A stretch of 64,000 nt of DNA. It comes from Desulforamulus aeronauticus DSM 10349. GTDB taxonomy: Bacteria; Bacillota; Desulfotomaculia; Desulfotomaculales; Desulfotomaculaceae. Below are positions 1 to 8,051 of the stretch, piece after piece. Numbering within the stretch: position 1 is the stretch's first letter; each line of letters starts with the position of its first letter. Location of the stretch: positions 62,001 through 126,000 of the forward strand of contig NZ_FRAR01000009.1 of assembly GCF_900142375.1 (NCBI RefSeq), given 5' to 3'. The position numbers and the translations under genes are program-made. The notes under the pieces are model-generated. The model searched no databases. It was not told where the DNA came from and saw nothing but the letters and a program-made list of their open reading frames with translations.

Positions 1-1
1 A

Positions 2-559
2 TCCTATGTGCAAATCATCGATCGGAAATCAAAACGATTAAAGGTACTTATTGATGACCTGTTTGAAGCCTCTAAAATGGCCAGTGGCAGTATTGAGTTG
101 TCCAAAGAAAGGGTGGACCTTGTTCAGCTTTTGCAGCAAACATTGGCAGAACACAACGAGGCTATCACTGAATCTACCCTGCAATTTCGGGTAAGCAACC
201 CAGACAAGCCCGTTTATGCCGTTGTCGATGGGCAAAAGTTATGGCGCGTCTTTGATAACCTCATTGGTAATATCCTAAAATACTCGCTAGAGAATACCAG
301 GGTATATATCTCTCTAAAATCTTTACCTGGCCAAGCGGTTATTGTTTTTAAAAATGTGACGAAATATGAATTGGGTGAAGATATTGAGGAACTGTTCGAA
401 CGCTTTAAACGGGGCGATACCTCCCGTCATACAGAGGGCTCGGGGCTTGGGCTGGCTATCGCTAAATCCATTGTTGATCTTCACAACGGAAATTTAGATA
501 TTGAGGTAGACGGTGATTTGTTTAAAATAACGATAACACTTACCACTACGAAGAACTAA
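2..559 (+). CDS. sensor histidine kinase, C-terminal part (5' end outside window)
   Basis: The reading frame is open from the first bases of the window, so the sensor and phospho-acceptor His regions lie upstream and only the end of the dimerisation helix (DDLFEASK) and the ATPase domain are visible. The N box (FDNLIGNILKYS) and G2 box (GSGLGLAI) are clear. The usual D-x-G of the G1 box is replaced by an N-V-T stretch, as seen in some Firmicute kinases. The family autophosphorylates on His and passes phosphate to a response regulator; the partner is not visible. A GTG at 8 could be called as a start but would cut through the conserved helix. A structured repeat follows the stop by 11 bp. Confidence 0.9.
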   Translation, partial: SYVQIIDRKSKRLKVLIDDLFEASKMASGSIELSKERVDLVQLLQQTLAEHNEAITESTLQFRVSNPDKPVYAVVDGQKLWRVFDNLIGNILKYSLENTRVYISLKSLPGQAVIVFKNVTKYELGEDIEELFERFKRGDTSRHTEGSGLGLAIAKSIVDLHNGNLDIEVDGDLFKITITLTTTKN

Positions 560-570
560 AGCTTTATTTT

Positions 571-707
571 GGCATATCGGAAAGTGTAATACTTTCCGAT
601 ATGCCAAAGGGCAAACTAAGCTTCCGTCGGCGTCTAAAGACTTGGCATACCCCCTAAAGGGCATAACCTATAGGTCACAGGCAGGTAAACAAGCCAAGTT
701 CTTCTAA
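571..707 (+). repeat. structured intergenic repeat, copy 1 (full length)
   Basis: Hairpin A is a perfect 15-bp inverted repeat (GGCATATCGGAAAGT, 5-nt loop, ACTTTCCGATATGCC). It is followed by block B (GGGCAAACTAAGCTTCCG onward to GACTTGGC) and block C, ending GCCAAGTTCTTCTAA. The GACTTGGC end of B can pair with GCCAAGTTC in C. Related copies lie at 9716-9810 (minus), 26163-26291 (minus), 28480-28575, 29813-29915 and 40039-40100. This copy follows a T-rich stretch after the kinase stop. Confidence 0.8.
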
Positions 708-711
708 TGAA

Positions 712-951
712 TTAAAATCTAAAAGTATCTTTCTTAAGGCTAGAGTGGTTCATTAGCCAGTAAATAAACATGCCACCAACTGGAAAGATAAGGGATACTG
801 AAAACCAAAGGAAGGGTGAAATACCCAAAGCGGGCTGTGAAAGTGTTTTTGCATCCTGAAAAACGATTAACGATAGTGCTAAATGGGCTGCAAAGGCTAC
901 GAGTAACCAAGTCCAGTAGATAACAATTAAAAAACCAGCAAAACCCATCAT
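712..951 (-). CDS. small membrane protein of unknown function (79 aa)
   Basis: I do not recognise a family. The protein has two or three hydrophobic segments (about residues 3-35 and 48-68) separated by a short polar stretch (QDAKTLSQ), and ends with a basic tail, so it is probably an integral membrane protein. A GGGAGG ribosome-binding site lies 4-7 nt before two adjacent ATG codons (951 and 948); the longer reading from 963 would include the site itself. It stands alone on the minus strand, facing the kinase gene, with structured repeat copy 1 between them. Confidence 0.6.
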   Translation of the reverse strand: MMGFAGFLIVIYWTWLLVAFAAHLALSLIVFQDAKTLSQPALGISPFLWFSVSLIFPVGGMFIYWLMNHSSLKKDTFRF

Positions 952-1034
952 AAAACCTCCCATGGTAAAACGTATAAAACTATAGATACTCTAAGAAAGC
1001 CCTAAATACCTTTTAATTTGCCACAGAAATAAGA

Positions 1035-1062
1035 CCCCTGCAAGAGCTTTGCAGGGGTTTTT
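1035..1062. terminator. intrinsic terminator hairpin
   Basis: An 8-bp GC-rich stem (CCCCTGCA / TGCAGGGG) with a 7-nt loop is followed on the plus strand by TTTTTG. No plus-strand gene lies just upstream. On the minus strand the tail is weaker (TCTTATTT) but could end the 1241-1528 transcript. Confidence 0.6.
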
Positions 1063-1240
1063 GTAGCCCTCTTTTAAGTTCATTAGCCATTTCTAGAACT
1101 TACGTTTCCGTAGAGGCACTAATTTCTTCAGTGGAAGCAGTTTGCTAATGAGCCAGGGAATTACGGTTTCTGGGAGATCGCTAATAATGTATCAGGCATA
1201 TCCTTTGCGGTATGCAGAGTTTTGAGCTGTTTTTCTAGAT

Positions 1241-1528
1241 CTAAGAAGCCTTCTTAAACCAATTAAGGGGATTTAGAAGTTTTTTATACTTTTTGATGAC
1301 ATCCTTACCGAGAATAAAACCACCTACCCAAAAAGATACCTCTCCGAGGAAGACGAGGGCAGATGTAACCAAGGCCTTTACCCCAAAACTGAAAGGCATG
1401 GCTGGTACTAGGAGTATCCCACCGTATAGAATAAATGAAAGAATAACCAGGCCAAGCCCCACTTTTTTTGTGGCAAAGGATGATTTATTACAAGGATTGG
1501 TTGGTTCAATTTCGTTAGTTTGTTTCAA
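1241..1528 (-). CDS. small two-TM protein resembling 'transporter suffix' domain proteins (95 aa)
   Basis: After a polar N-terminus of about 20 residues there are two hydrophobic segments (about residues 25-45 and 50-73) joined by a short polar turn, then a basic tail (GKDVIKKYKKLLNP). The pattern KVGLGLVILSF ... GEVSFWVGGFILGKDV resembles small stand-alone proteins named after a domain found as a suffix on some transporters; I recognise this from memory only. The start is set at TTG 1528, 8 nt after GAGGT. A GTG at 1543 is in frame but has no ribosome-binding site. The role is unknown. Confidence 0.6.
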   Translation of the reverse strand: MKQTNEIEPTNPCNKSSFATKKVGLGLVILSFILYGGILLVPAMPFSFGVKALVTSALVFLGEVSFWVGGFILGKDVIKKYKKLLNPLNWFKKAS

Positions 1529-1673
1529 TGGCAGATACCTCACAATTCAATATTGTTAGTTTGCTATATTCAATAGAATGGTATAATGTCCTGTAGGATA
1601 TTCTTTAATTCCATCAACAACTGGCAAAGGAACTGCACCTTTGGCAGCAGACTTTGGGAGTGACGTAATTAAA

Positions 1674-2120
1674 ATGAATAAAAAACTGGCAATGGAAAGC
1701 ATGTATATTTCAGAAAAAGAAATACAAATCTTATATGCGGATACCGATATGATGGGTGTCATTTATCATGCTAACTATCTCAAATGGTTTGAGTTAGGAA
1801 GAACCCAACTGATTATTGATATCGGCTATAACTATTTGGATATGGAAAGACTAGGTTATTATGCACCGGTTTATAAAGTTGAAATAACCTACAAGAGAGC
1901 GATTCGTTATGGTGAAAAGGCTGTGGTAAGGACCTGGGTTGATGAAAATAATGGACTACGCACAGTCTACGGCTATCATATTTTAAATGGGAAGGGAGAG
2001 ATATGTGTGGAGGGCACCTCCACACATATTGTTGTTAGAAAAGAGGATTTTAAACCAGTCCAATTTAAAAAGGTTTTCCCGGAGTGGTTTCAAAAATATG
2101 AAGAAATCAAGAAAAAATAA
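1674..2120 (+). CDS. ybgC: acyl-CoA thioesterase, YbgC/4HBT hotdog family
   Basis: A 148-residue hotdog-fold protein. Near the N-terminus it carries the YbgC signature YADTDMMGVIYHANYLKWFE, including the catalytic Asp and the HANY/WFE block. The family hydrolyses short-chain or 4-hydroxybenzoyl-type acyl-CoA thioesters in the cytoplasm. Start choice: ATG 1674 has GGGAG 13 nt upstream; ATGs at 1692 and 1701 are also in frame, and the domain itself begins at the last of these, so the N-terminus is uncertain by up to nine residues. The gene is monocistronic and converges on degV with only 8 bp between the stops. Its substrate cannot be told from the sequence. Confidence 0.85.
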   Translation: MNKKLAMESMYISEKEIQILYADTDMMGVIYHANYLKWFELGRTQLIIDIGYNYLDMERLGYYAPVYKVEITYKRAIRYGEKAVVRTWVDENNGLRTVYGYHILNGKGEICVEGTSTHIVVRKEDFKPVQFKKVFPEWFQKYEEIKKK

Positions 2121-2128
2121 TTATTTAT

Positions 2129-2995
2129 TTATATTTCATTGGGGAGAAAAACGGCAAGTGCTCCTGGGCCGCCATAGGCTCCCACCACAGGTCCGATAAT
2201 TCCCAGCTGAATAGCCCTTACTTTTACTTCCTTCAGTAATTCTGCTTTTAATAGCAGTGCATCTTCAAGGCAATTCCCATGTGAGATGGCAATGGTCTGT
2301 TCTGTTGGGTTGATAATATTCTCTTTAACTGACTGGACTAAATGCTGGATGGCTCTTTTTCTTCCCCGGACCTTGTCCAGGATTCCTACTTTACCCTCTT
2401 GGTCCAAACAAAGCATGGTGTTTATTTTTAGGAGTGAACCAAGTGCATATTGCAAAGTATTAATTCGCCCACCTTTTCTTAGATAGTCTAAATCATTAAC
2501 AGTCATAAAGGTTTTAAAGGCTTTAATGCTTTTCTTCAGACAAGTCTTTATATCTTGAATCGATTTCCCTTGCTGTTGCATTTCCAGAGCTTTTAACACC
2601 AACAGCCCTTCACCCATAGAGCCTGTTAAAGAATTGAGGAGCGTAATCTTAGCAGCGGGATATTGATCTAGAATCATTTTCTTGGCTAAATTGGCACTAT
2701 TATAGGTACCGCTTAACCCCGAGGAAACACCAATATAGAGAATTTCTATGCCCTTTTGGACAAAGCCCAGGAATAAATTATAAAATTCCTGTGGTATGGC
2801 CTGCGATGTTTTTATTACATGTCCTTCTTTCATCGCTTGATAGAAATCAGTGTGGCAAAGGGATTGGCCAAAATCATCGGGATACTCTTTACCCGTCAGT
2901 TGAAAAGTAAGAGTCGCGTAGCCAATATTTCTATTGATAATGGTGCTTTGCGGAAGATCGCAGCAAGAATCTGTTAAGATCACAAAGTTGTCCAA
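2129..2995 (-). CDS. degV: DegV family fatty-acid-binding protein
   Basis: The 288-residue length matches the DegV family. The N-terminus has the family motif TDSCCDLP, followed by the serine-rich SSGLSGTYNSA loop that contacts the lipid head group, and by RKGGRI further on. DegV/FakB proteins bind a fatty acid in the cytoplasm; FakB members present it to the kinase FakA for phosphorylation, but no fakA is nearby. Start: TTG at 2995 has AGGGGG six nt upstream and begins exactly at the domain. The frame stays open to 3124, but that extension has no ribosome-binding site and encodes nothing conserved. Confidence 0.85.
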   Translation of the reverse strand: MDNFVILTDSCCDLPQSTIINRNIGYATLTFQLTGKEYPDDFGQSLCHTDFYQAMKEGHVIKTSQAIPQEFYNLFLGFVQKGIEILYIGVSSGLSGTYNSANLAKKMILDQYPAAKITLLNSLTGSMGEGLLVLKALEMQQQGKSIQDIKTCLKKSIKAFKTFMTVNDLDYLRKGGRINTLQYALGSLLKINTMLCLDQEGKVGILDKVRGRKRAIQHLVQSVKENIINPTEQTIAISHGNCLEDALLLKAELLKEVKVRAIQLGIIGPVVGAYGGPGALAVFLPNEI

Positions 2996-3267
2996 AACAA
3001 TCCCCCTCGTATAAAGTTGAATCCCTAAAAACACTTTTTCTAGCAAAAAAGACAAATATCTACTGTTAACGACGTAATAATCGTTTTTTCGAGCTAGTGC
3101 TATTGTATCATTTAGACTGATCAAGGTAAATTGCCAATGAATGTGAATATTCTAAATTACCATGGAGTGCTGTATATTTCACTTTTTTTATAGTAGAATT
3201 TTCTTTGTGGTTCTATGATCAGCAGAAAATACTATTATAATTAGCTCTTGGTAATTTGGAGGAATAG

Positions 3268-4608
3268 ATGATGATTATTAACAGCAATAGCAATTTTGAT
3301 GAGAAAGAGCTTACCTTTGACGAAATAGATCTTGGCTTTACCACCAAAGAAGCCATTGCAGAAGCCAGACGTTGTTTAAACTGTGCTAAACCCCACTGCC
3401 GTACAGGCTGTCCCATCGAGAATAATATTCCTGCCTTCATCCAGGCACTGTCCAAAGGAAATATTGGTGAAGCAAGGGAAATTATTGCCGAGCGGAGCAA
3501 CTTACCTGCGGTATGCGGTCGTGTTTGTCCCCACGAAAAACAATGTGAAGGGCATTGTGTTTTAGCGAAAAAACAGCAAGGTATTAACATTGGTAAATTA
3601 GAAAGATTTATTGCTGATTTCGATGCCGAAATGCATCTTTCGAAGGATAAAATGCCTGCCAAAACGAAAGGAAAAGTAGCCGTTGTTGGGTCCGGGCCTG
3701 CAGGATTAACAGTGGCTGGTGATCTAGCCAAGAAGGGTTTCAATGTGGTGGTTTTTGAAGCAGAAAGTGAACCCGGTGGCGTGCTGCTTTATGGTATTCC
3801 AGAATATCGATTACCCAAAGAAGTAGTGCGGCAAGAAACCGAACGCATTGCGTGTCTCGGGGTAACCTTTATGAGTAATTGCCTGGTGGGGGAGACTATT
3901 ACCCTAGATCAAATGTTTGAACAAGGATTTGATGCAATATTTATCGGTACAGGCACTGCCTTGGCCAGGGATCTAATTTTACCGGGTAGGGAACAGCAGG
4001 GTATTGTTCAGGCAGCATACTTTCTACGTACCGCAACACTATATAATGAAGGGAAAATTGATCGTAAGGAAGTGCCTGTTAACCGAGGGGATGAGGTACT
4101 GTTAATTGGTGCCGGCAACGTGGCCATGGATGCAGCCCGGACAGCTTTACGCCTGGGAGCCAGCAAGGTAACCGTTGTCTATCGCCGGTTAGAAAGTGAA
4201 ATTACAGCCTTACGAGCGGAGTATGAAGGTGCTGTTGCTGAAGGGGTAACATTTCGCTGGCAGACATCACCTACCCGCTTTGTCGGTAAAAATGGTGTAA
4301 TTACCGGCCTCGAGGTGACAACCACTGAAGGCAAAAGCATCTTGGCTGCCAATAAAATTCTCCTGGCGATAGGTTCTCGTCCGGCAGCTCGGATTGTTTC
4401 AACCACCACAGGCATTGAAGTAAATCCTGCGGGTTATGTCCTTACCAAAGACCGTCCTTACGGCATGACCACTCGTAAGGGGGTTTTTGCCGGAGGAGAT
4501 GTGGTCCATCAGCCTGCTACGGTGGTCTTGGCCATGAAGGAAGCCAAGCTGGTAGCCAAAGGTATTGAAGCCTATGTAGAAGCCAAGAAGCTGTTGGATG
4601 AATGCTAA
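3268..4608 (+). CDS. NADPH-dependent glutamate synthase small-subunit-like flavoprotein (GltD/NfnB/SudA family)
   Basis: A 446-residue protein. The N-terminal part binds two [4Fe-4S] clusters (CLNCAKPHCRTGCP near residue 39 and CGRVCPHEKQCEGHC near 90). An FAD-binding GSGPAG motif lies near residue 142 and a second Rossmann motif for NAD(P)H (GAGNVAMDAAR) near 275. A GGDVV segment near the C-terminus closes the FAD site. Such proteins pass electrons between NAD(P)H and Fe-S partners. No large glutamate synthase subunit and no NfnA partner is adjacent, so it may be a stand-alone 'homotetrameric GltA' type. GGAGG lies just before paired ATGs at 3268/3271. The specific reaction is uncertain. Confidence 0.85.
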   Translation: MMIINSNSNFDEKELTFDEIDLGFTTKEAIAEARRCLNCAKPHCRTGCPIENNIPAFIQALSKGNIGEAREIIAERSNLPAVCGRVCPHEKQCEGHCVLAKKQQGINIGKLERFIADFDAEMHLSKDKMPAKTKGKVAVVGSGPAGLTVAGDLAKKGFNVVVFEAESEPGGVLLYGIPEYRLPKEVVRQETERIACLGVTFMSNCLVGETITLDQMFEQGFDAIFIGTGTALARDLILPGREQQGIVQAAYFLRTATLYNEGKIDRKEVPVNRGDEVLLIGAGNVAMDAARTALRLGASKVTVVYRRLESEITALRAEYEGAVAEGVTFRWQTSPTRFVGKNGVITGLEVTTTEGKSILAANKILLAIGSRPAARIVSTTTGIEVNPAGYVLTKDRPYGMTTRKGVFAGGDVVHQPATVVLAMKEAKLVAKGIEAYVEAKKLLDEC

Positions 4609-4617
4609 ATAAAATAG

Positions 4618-4664
4618 AAAAGGGAGCGGGGCAAAACCTACTTTTTTGCGTCGCTCCCTTTTTG
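4618..4664. terminator. bidirectional terminator between the GltD-like gene and hcp
   Basis: An 11-bp stem (AAAAGGGAGCG / CGCTCCCTTTT) is flanked by A-rich and T-rich tracts on both sides, so it can end transcription of both converging genes. Confidence 0.8.
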
Positions 4665-4725
4665 GGTTATGAGCCATCGGCTTGATTAGTTTAAATGTGA
4701 TATTCCTACTCTATAACTGTGCAGG

Positions 4726-6096
4726 TTACTTATTGCCACCCAACATGCGAGCCAGGTCAGCCTGGGGATCACCACTGATGAGGTTTAGATTAAAGTTCTG
4801 CTGTAGTACTTCTACTACGCTGGGATGCATGAATTCTGGTAGTTTTGGACCAATGGTAATATTTTTGACCCCCAGACTTAAAAGACCCAGCAGTATGGCC
4901 ACAGCTTTTTGCTCGAACCAGGACAATACAATGCTCAAAGGTAGGTCATTGACGGTTACACCAAAGGCTTCAGCCAAAGCCTGAGCAATATGAACCGAGG
5001 ATACCGAGTTGTTGCACTGCCCTAGATCAATATAACGGGGGATATCCGTGCCTTCAATGTTGCCATATTCCACATCATTAAATCTAAATTTTCCACAAGA
5101 AGTGGTAATGATTATGCAATCCTTAGGAATGGAGGTTACCAGTTCCCTAAAGTAATCTCTACCTTTGGTGGGAGCATCGCAGCCTGCCACCACAAAGAAG
5201 CGTCTAATTTTACCGGCCTTAACGGCATCCACAATGAGGGGGGCCAGCGGTAAGACATTCTGGTGATGGAAGCCAGTAAGCAGGGTCTCGCTGGAGTCAA
5301 TATTGGCCTTGGGTAAAGAGAGGGCTTTATCAATAAGAGGCTTAAAATCTTTGCTCTTCAGCTTGGTAGCTCCTTCTACACCGGCTACTAGGTAGGTAAA
5401 CATCCGGTCACCATAAGTCTTATTGCGTATGGGCATTACACAGTTGGTAGTGACCAGGATGGCACCGGGAAATTTCTCGAAGATCTCCCGCTGATCGTAC
5501 CAGGCCTTACCGATATTACCCTTCAAATGAGGGAATTTATGCAACTCGGGATAACCATGGGCAGGCAGCATTTCTGAGTGGGTATAGATATTAATACCCT
5601 TGCCTTCCGTTTGTTTTAACAGTTCCTTTAGAGCTAACAAATCGTGGCCGGTAACCAGGATGCAATGGCCCTCTATTTTGTTATTGGAAACACGAACTGG
5701 CTTGGGGATTCCCAGTTCCGAGGTGTGAGCTTGATCCAACAGGTCCATTACCTTAACGCAGGCGGTACCCACCCTCAGGCACATCTCAATATGATCTTGC
5801 AGATGGAAGTTCGAGTTGGTCAACGTTAAAAACAACGCTTCGTGAGTAATGGCATTGACTTCGGGGCTATCGTGTCCCAATTCCCGAGCGTGTACGGCAT
5901 AAGCAGAGACACCCTTTAAACCAAGAATAATGGTATCTTGCAGACTGGCAAGGGTGGGATCTTTACCACATACCCCAATTTGAGTACAACCACCCGGTGG
6001 CGCGTATTCACACTGGTGGCAGTGCATTTTAGTTGTTTTTTCAACTTCCGGTTTACTTTCCGGCTTTTCTCGGCCAAATATTTTATCAAACACCAC
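4726..6096 (-). CDS. hcp: hybrid cluster protein, class III (hydroxylamine/NO reductase)
   Basis: A 456-residue Hcp. The N-terminal cluster ligands are spaced C-x2-C-x7-C-x5-C (CHQC ... GGC ... GVCG), and the hybrid-cluster region carries the usual motifs GHDLLALKELL, TNCVMP, GCDAPTKGRDYF, CGKFRFN, GQCNNS and LSWFEQKA. It is about 100 residues shorter than E. coli Hcp, with part of the N-terminal helical domain missing, which defines class III. Hcp reduces hydroxylamine in vitro and NO in vivo under anaerobiosis. The start is GTG 6096 with AAGGGG just upstream. It lies downstream of asrABC but is separated by a terminator, so it probably has its own promoter. Confidence 0.92.
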   Translation of the reverse strand: MVFDKIFGREKPESKPEVEKTTKMHCHQCEYAPPGGCTQIGVCGKDPTLASLQDTIILGLKGVSAYAVHARELGHDSPEVNAITHEALFLTLTNSNFHLQDHIEMCLRVGTACVKVMDLLDQAHTSELGIPKPVRVSNNKIEGHCILVTGHDLLALKELLKQTEGKGINIYTHSEMLPAHGYPELHKFPHLKGNIGKAWYDQREIFEKFPGAILVTTNCVMPIRNKTYGDRMFTYLVAGVEGATKLKSKDFKPLIDKALSLPKANIDSSETLLTGFHHQNVLPLAPLIVDAVKAGKIRRFFVVAGCDAPTKGRDYFRELVTSIPKDCIIITTSCGKFRFNDVEYGNIEGTDIPRYIDLGQCNNSVSSVHIAQALAEAFGVTVNDLPLSIVLSWFEQKAVAILLGLLSLGVKNITIGPKLPEFMHPSVVEVLQQNFNLNLISGDPQADLARMLGGNK

Positions 6097-6171
6097 ATAA
6101 CACCCCTTGTATCGTTTTCATTAGTATTCATGCGTAGCGAAATATCCATACCAACTTTTTGTGTTACTTTT

Positions 6172-6212
6172 TTAAAAAGAAAACAGCCGTATCTTTGTTA
6201 GATGCGACTGTT
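6172..6212 (-). terminator. terminator of the asrABC operon
   Basis: On the minus strand a 12-bp stem (AACAGTCGCATC / GATACGGCTGTT, two G-U pairs) with a 7-nt loop is followed by TTTTCTTTTT. It separates asrC from hcp. Confidence 0.75.
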
Positions 6213-6247
6213 TTTTGTAAAACCCCTAAACCTAGGTATTTTCTTTC

Positions 6248-7234
6248 TTATTCTAGATGGATATTTCGATCGTACATGTAGCCACCGAAATCAATAAAAT
6301 GAGCTACTCTTGTCTTAGGGAGTAAGGTAACGTCCCTTAAAACTTCTTCTTTAAAAATACTAAATCCGGTTCGATCCACAATATATCCCACGTGTTCCTT
6401 GGGCAAGGATCGGTCAATATATTTATCAATATAGGTATAAAGGTTGCTGCAGACCTTTAAGACGGTAGCCCGATCAGCCCATTCCAAGAAACTGCGGGCA
6501 ATGCGGGGGTTTTTCTTACCGGTGCGACCCATGATAATCACCCGGAAATATTGATCTCCCCGGGTCCAAGCTGCTGTGGGACATTTCAGGACACACTCAC
6601 CGCAGCCAATGCAACGCTTAGGATCTCGTTTTACTCGATGGTTTTCAAAGGTAAGGGCGCCGGTAGAAACCTTGTGGCAATTCTTCACACAAGCTTGGCA
6701 ACCAATACAACGAGAGGATTCGTACAAAGGTTCCACCTGTCCGATAATACCGATATCTTGCATGTGGGCTTTGATACAGTCGTTGGGGCAGCCGGTAATG
6801 GCAACCTTTACATGAGGGTCGTTAGGATAGATGATTTTTTCCACGTCCCACGCCAGAGTGGTTGTATCAAAGACGGCATTGGGACACACCCGGTTGCCAA
6901 TACATGCAGAAACATTACGAGTACCTGCGGCAGGATAGCCCTTGGTGGGATCATCAATGGAGACACCTCTGTTAATTTCCAGCTCCTGAAGCAGGGGAGC
7001 TAACAAATGATTAATTTCTGCCATCTTGGCAAAGGAAATACCGGGCACCTCAAAACCCTGACGGGTGGTGAGATGAACAGTGCCGTTACCATATCGTTCG
7101 GCAATTTCTTGCACCAAAGGCAAGAACTTTACCGGCAGGTGGCCTCCGGGCACCCGGATACGCAGACAAGTAAGGTCCCGGTGCTTGGTAATGCGCCAGG
7201 CATTTTTCATCACTTTCTTGGTATGAATAGACAT
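6248..7234 (-). CDS. asrC: anaerobic sulfite reductase subunit C (siroheme/Fe-S)
   Basis: A 328-residue catalytic subunit. It has the siroheme-protein signature TTRQGFE, a cysteine pair in ACIGNRVCPNA, a second pair in GCPNDCIKAH (ligands of the cluster coupled to siroheme), and a ferredoxin insert with two [4Fe-4S] motifs (CIGCQACVKNC and CIGCGECVLKC). AsrC reduces sulfite to sulfide with electrons from AsrA and AsrB. The start is ATG 7234 with GGGGGTG upstream; the frame extends to 7315, but that part lies mostly inside asrB. It is the last gene of asrABC and ends before a terminator. In a sulfate reducer it complements the Dsr enzyme, which is not in this window. Confidence 0.93.
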   Translation of the reverse strand: MSIHTKKVMKNAWRITKHRDLTCLRIRVPGGHLPVKFLPLVQEIAERYGNGTVHLTTRQGFEVPGISFAKMAEINHLLAPLLQELEINRGVSIDDPTKGYPAAGTRNVSACIGNRVCPNAVFDTTTLAWDVEKIIYPNDPHVKVAITGCPNDCIKAHMQDIGIIGQVEPLYESSRCIGCQACVKNCHKVSTGALTFENHRVKRDPKRCIGCGECVLKCPTAAWTRGDQYFRVIIMGRTGKKNPRIARSFLEWADRATVLKVCSNLYTYIDKYIDRSLPKEHVGYIVDRTGFSIFKEEVLRDVTLLPKTRVAHFIDFGGYMYDRNIHLE

Positions 7235-7247
7235 GTTAGCACCCCCG

Positions 7248-8051
7248 TTAATCCAATAGGCTCTTAGCTCGAGTATAGGTAAACACCGGACCTTCCAGAC
7301 AAACATACGTATCATCTATTTTGCAATGGCCGCACTTACCAATGCCACAGCACATCTTCCGCTCAAAGGAAACCCAAATGTGTTCCTCCGTGATTCCTCG
7401 CTTTAAGAACTCCTGAGCAGTATATTTCATCATTACTGGCGGTCCGACGATAATCACCCGAAGGTCATCTAAATTAGTCAGGGGGATTTCCGGTACCCAT
7501 TGGGTAATCAAGCCCTCTCGACAGGGAAGGGAACTATCACAGCCTTGCATTTTATCGACAGTTATTATTACATTAAATTGCTTAGACCATGAGGTAAGCT
7601 CTTCTTTAAAGAGGACATCATTGCGGCTTTTAAAACCGGCAAGCACATCCAGCCGACTTAGCAGCTCCGGTTGGCGATAAAAGTGATTAATAATACTTTT
7701 TACCGGGGCTAATCCTGTACCACCGGCAGCAATGACTAATTGCTTACCGGTAAGGTCTGGCACCGGAAACCCATGACCATAGGGTCCACGCAGGAACAGG
7801 TGATCCGCTTCGTCCAAGAGATGGATCACGTTGGTTACTTTACCCACCCGGCGGATGGTCATTTCGATATAGCCTTCACCAAAATCACTAATAGAAATGG
7901 GGCATTCACCAATGCCGGGAAGAGAGACTTCCACAAATTGTCCCCACTGGGGTTTGAGCTCACAGGCCAGCCGGTAGGTCCAGTCAATGTCTGTTTGTTT
8001 CACTACACTGAGTATTTTAGCTTTAAAGGGAAGATATGGGTTATTAGACAT
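7248..8051 (-). CDS. asrB: anaerobic sulfite reductase subunit B (FAD/NAD, [2Fe-2S])
   Basis: A 267-residue ferredoxin-NADP reductase-like subunit. It has an N-terminal flavin barrel (RGPYGHGFP), an NAD-binding segment (AAGGTGLAPVKSI) and a C-terminal cysteine cluster (MCCGIGKCGHC ... VC) that binds [2Fe-2S], as in PyrK and HydG-type reductases. It brings electrons from NAD(P)H to the AsrA/AsrC clusters. ATG 8051 overlaps the asrA stop by 8 nt, and its AGGAGGTG ribosome-binding site lies inside the asrA end, so the two are translationally coupled. asrC begins 13 nt downstream. Confidence 0.93.
   Translation of the reverse strand: MSNNPYLPFKAKILSVVKQTDIDWTYRLACELKPQWGQFVEVSLPGIGECPISISDFGEGYIEMTIRRVGKVTNVIHLLDEADHLFLRGPYGHGFPVPDLTGKQLVIAAGGTGLAPVKSIINHFYRQPELLSRLDVLAGFKSRNDVLFKEELTSWSKQFNVIITVDKMQGCDSSLPCREGLITQWVPEIPLTNLDDLRVIIVGPPVMMKYTAQEFLKRGITEEHIWVSFERKMCCGIGKCGHCKIDDTYVCLEGPVFTYTRAKSLLD

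Noticed and set aside
608-648. Block B of the repeat read as a cyclic di-GMP-I riboswitch because of GGGCAAAC
   Set aside because: The rest of the conserved cyclic di-GMP-I core (the GCAAAGCC and the CACGCACA part) is missing, and copies do not consistently precede one kind of gene.
1195-1215. GGCATATCC ... GGTATGC as another copy of repeat hairpin A
   Set aside because: Only the outer six bases match and no block B or C follows; too short to assign.
2995-3124. N-terminal extension of degV to 3124
   Set aside because: No ribosome-binding site at the upstream start, and the added residues are not part of the DegV fold; TTG 2995 has a perfect site.
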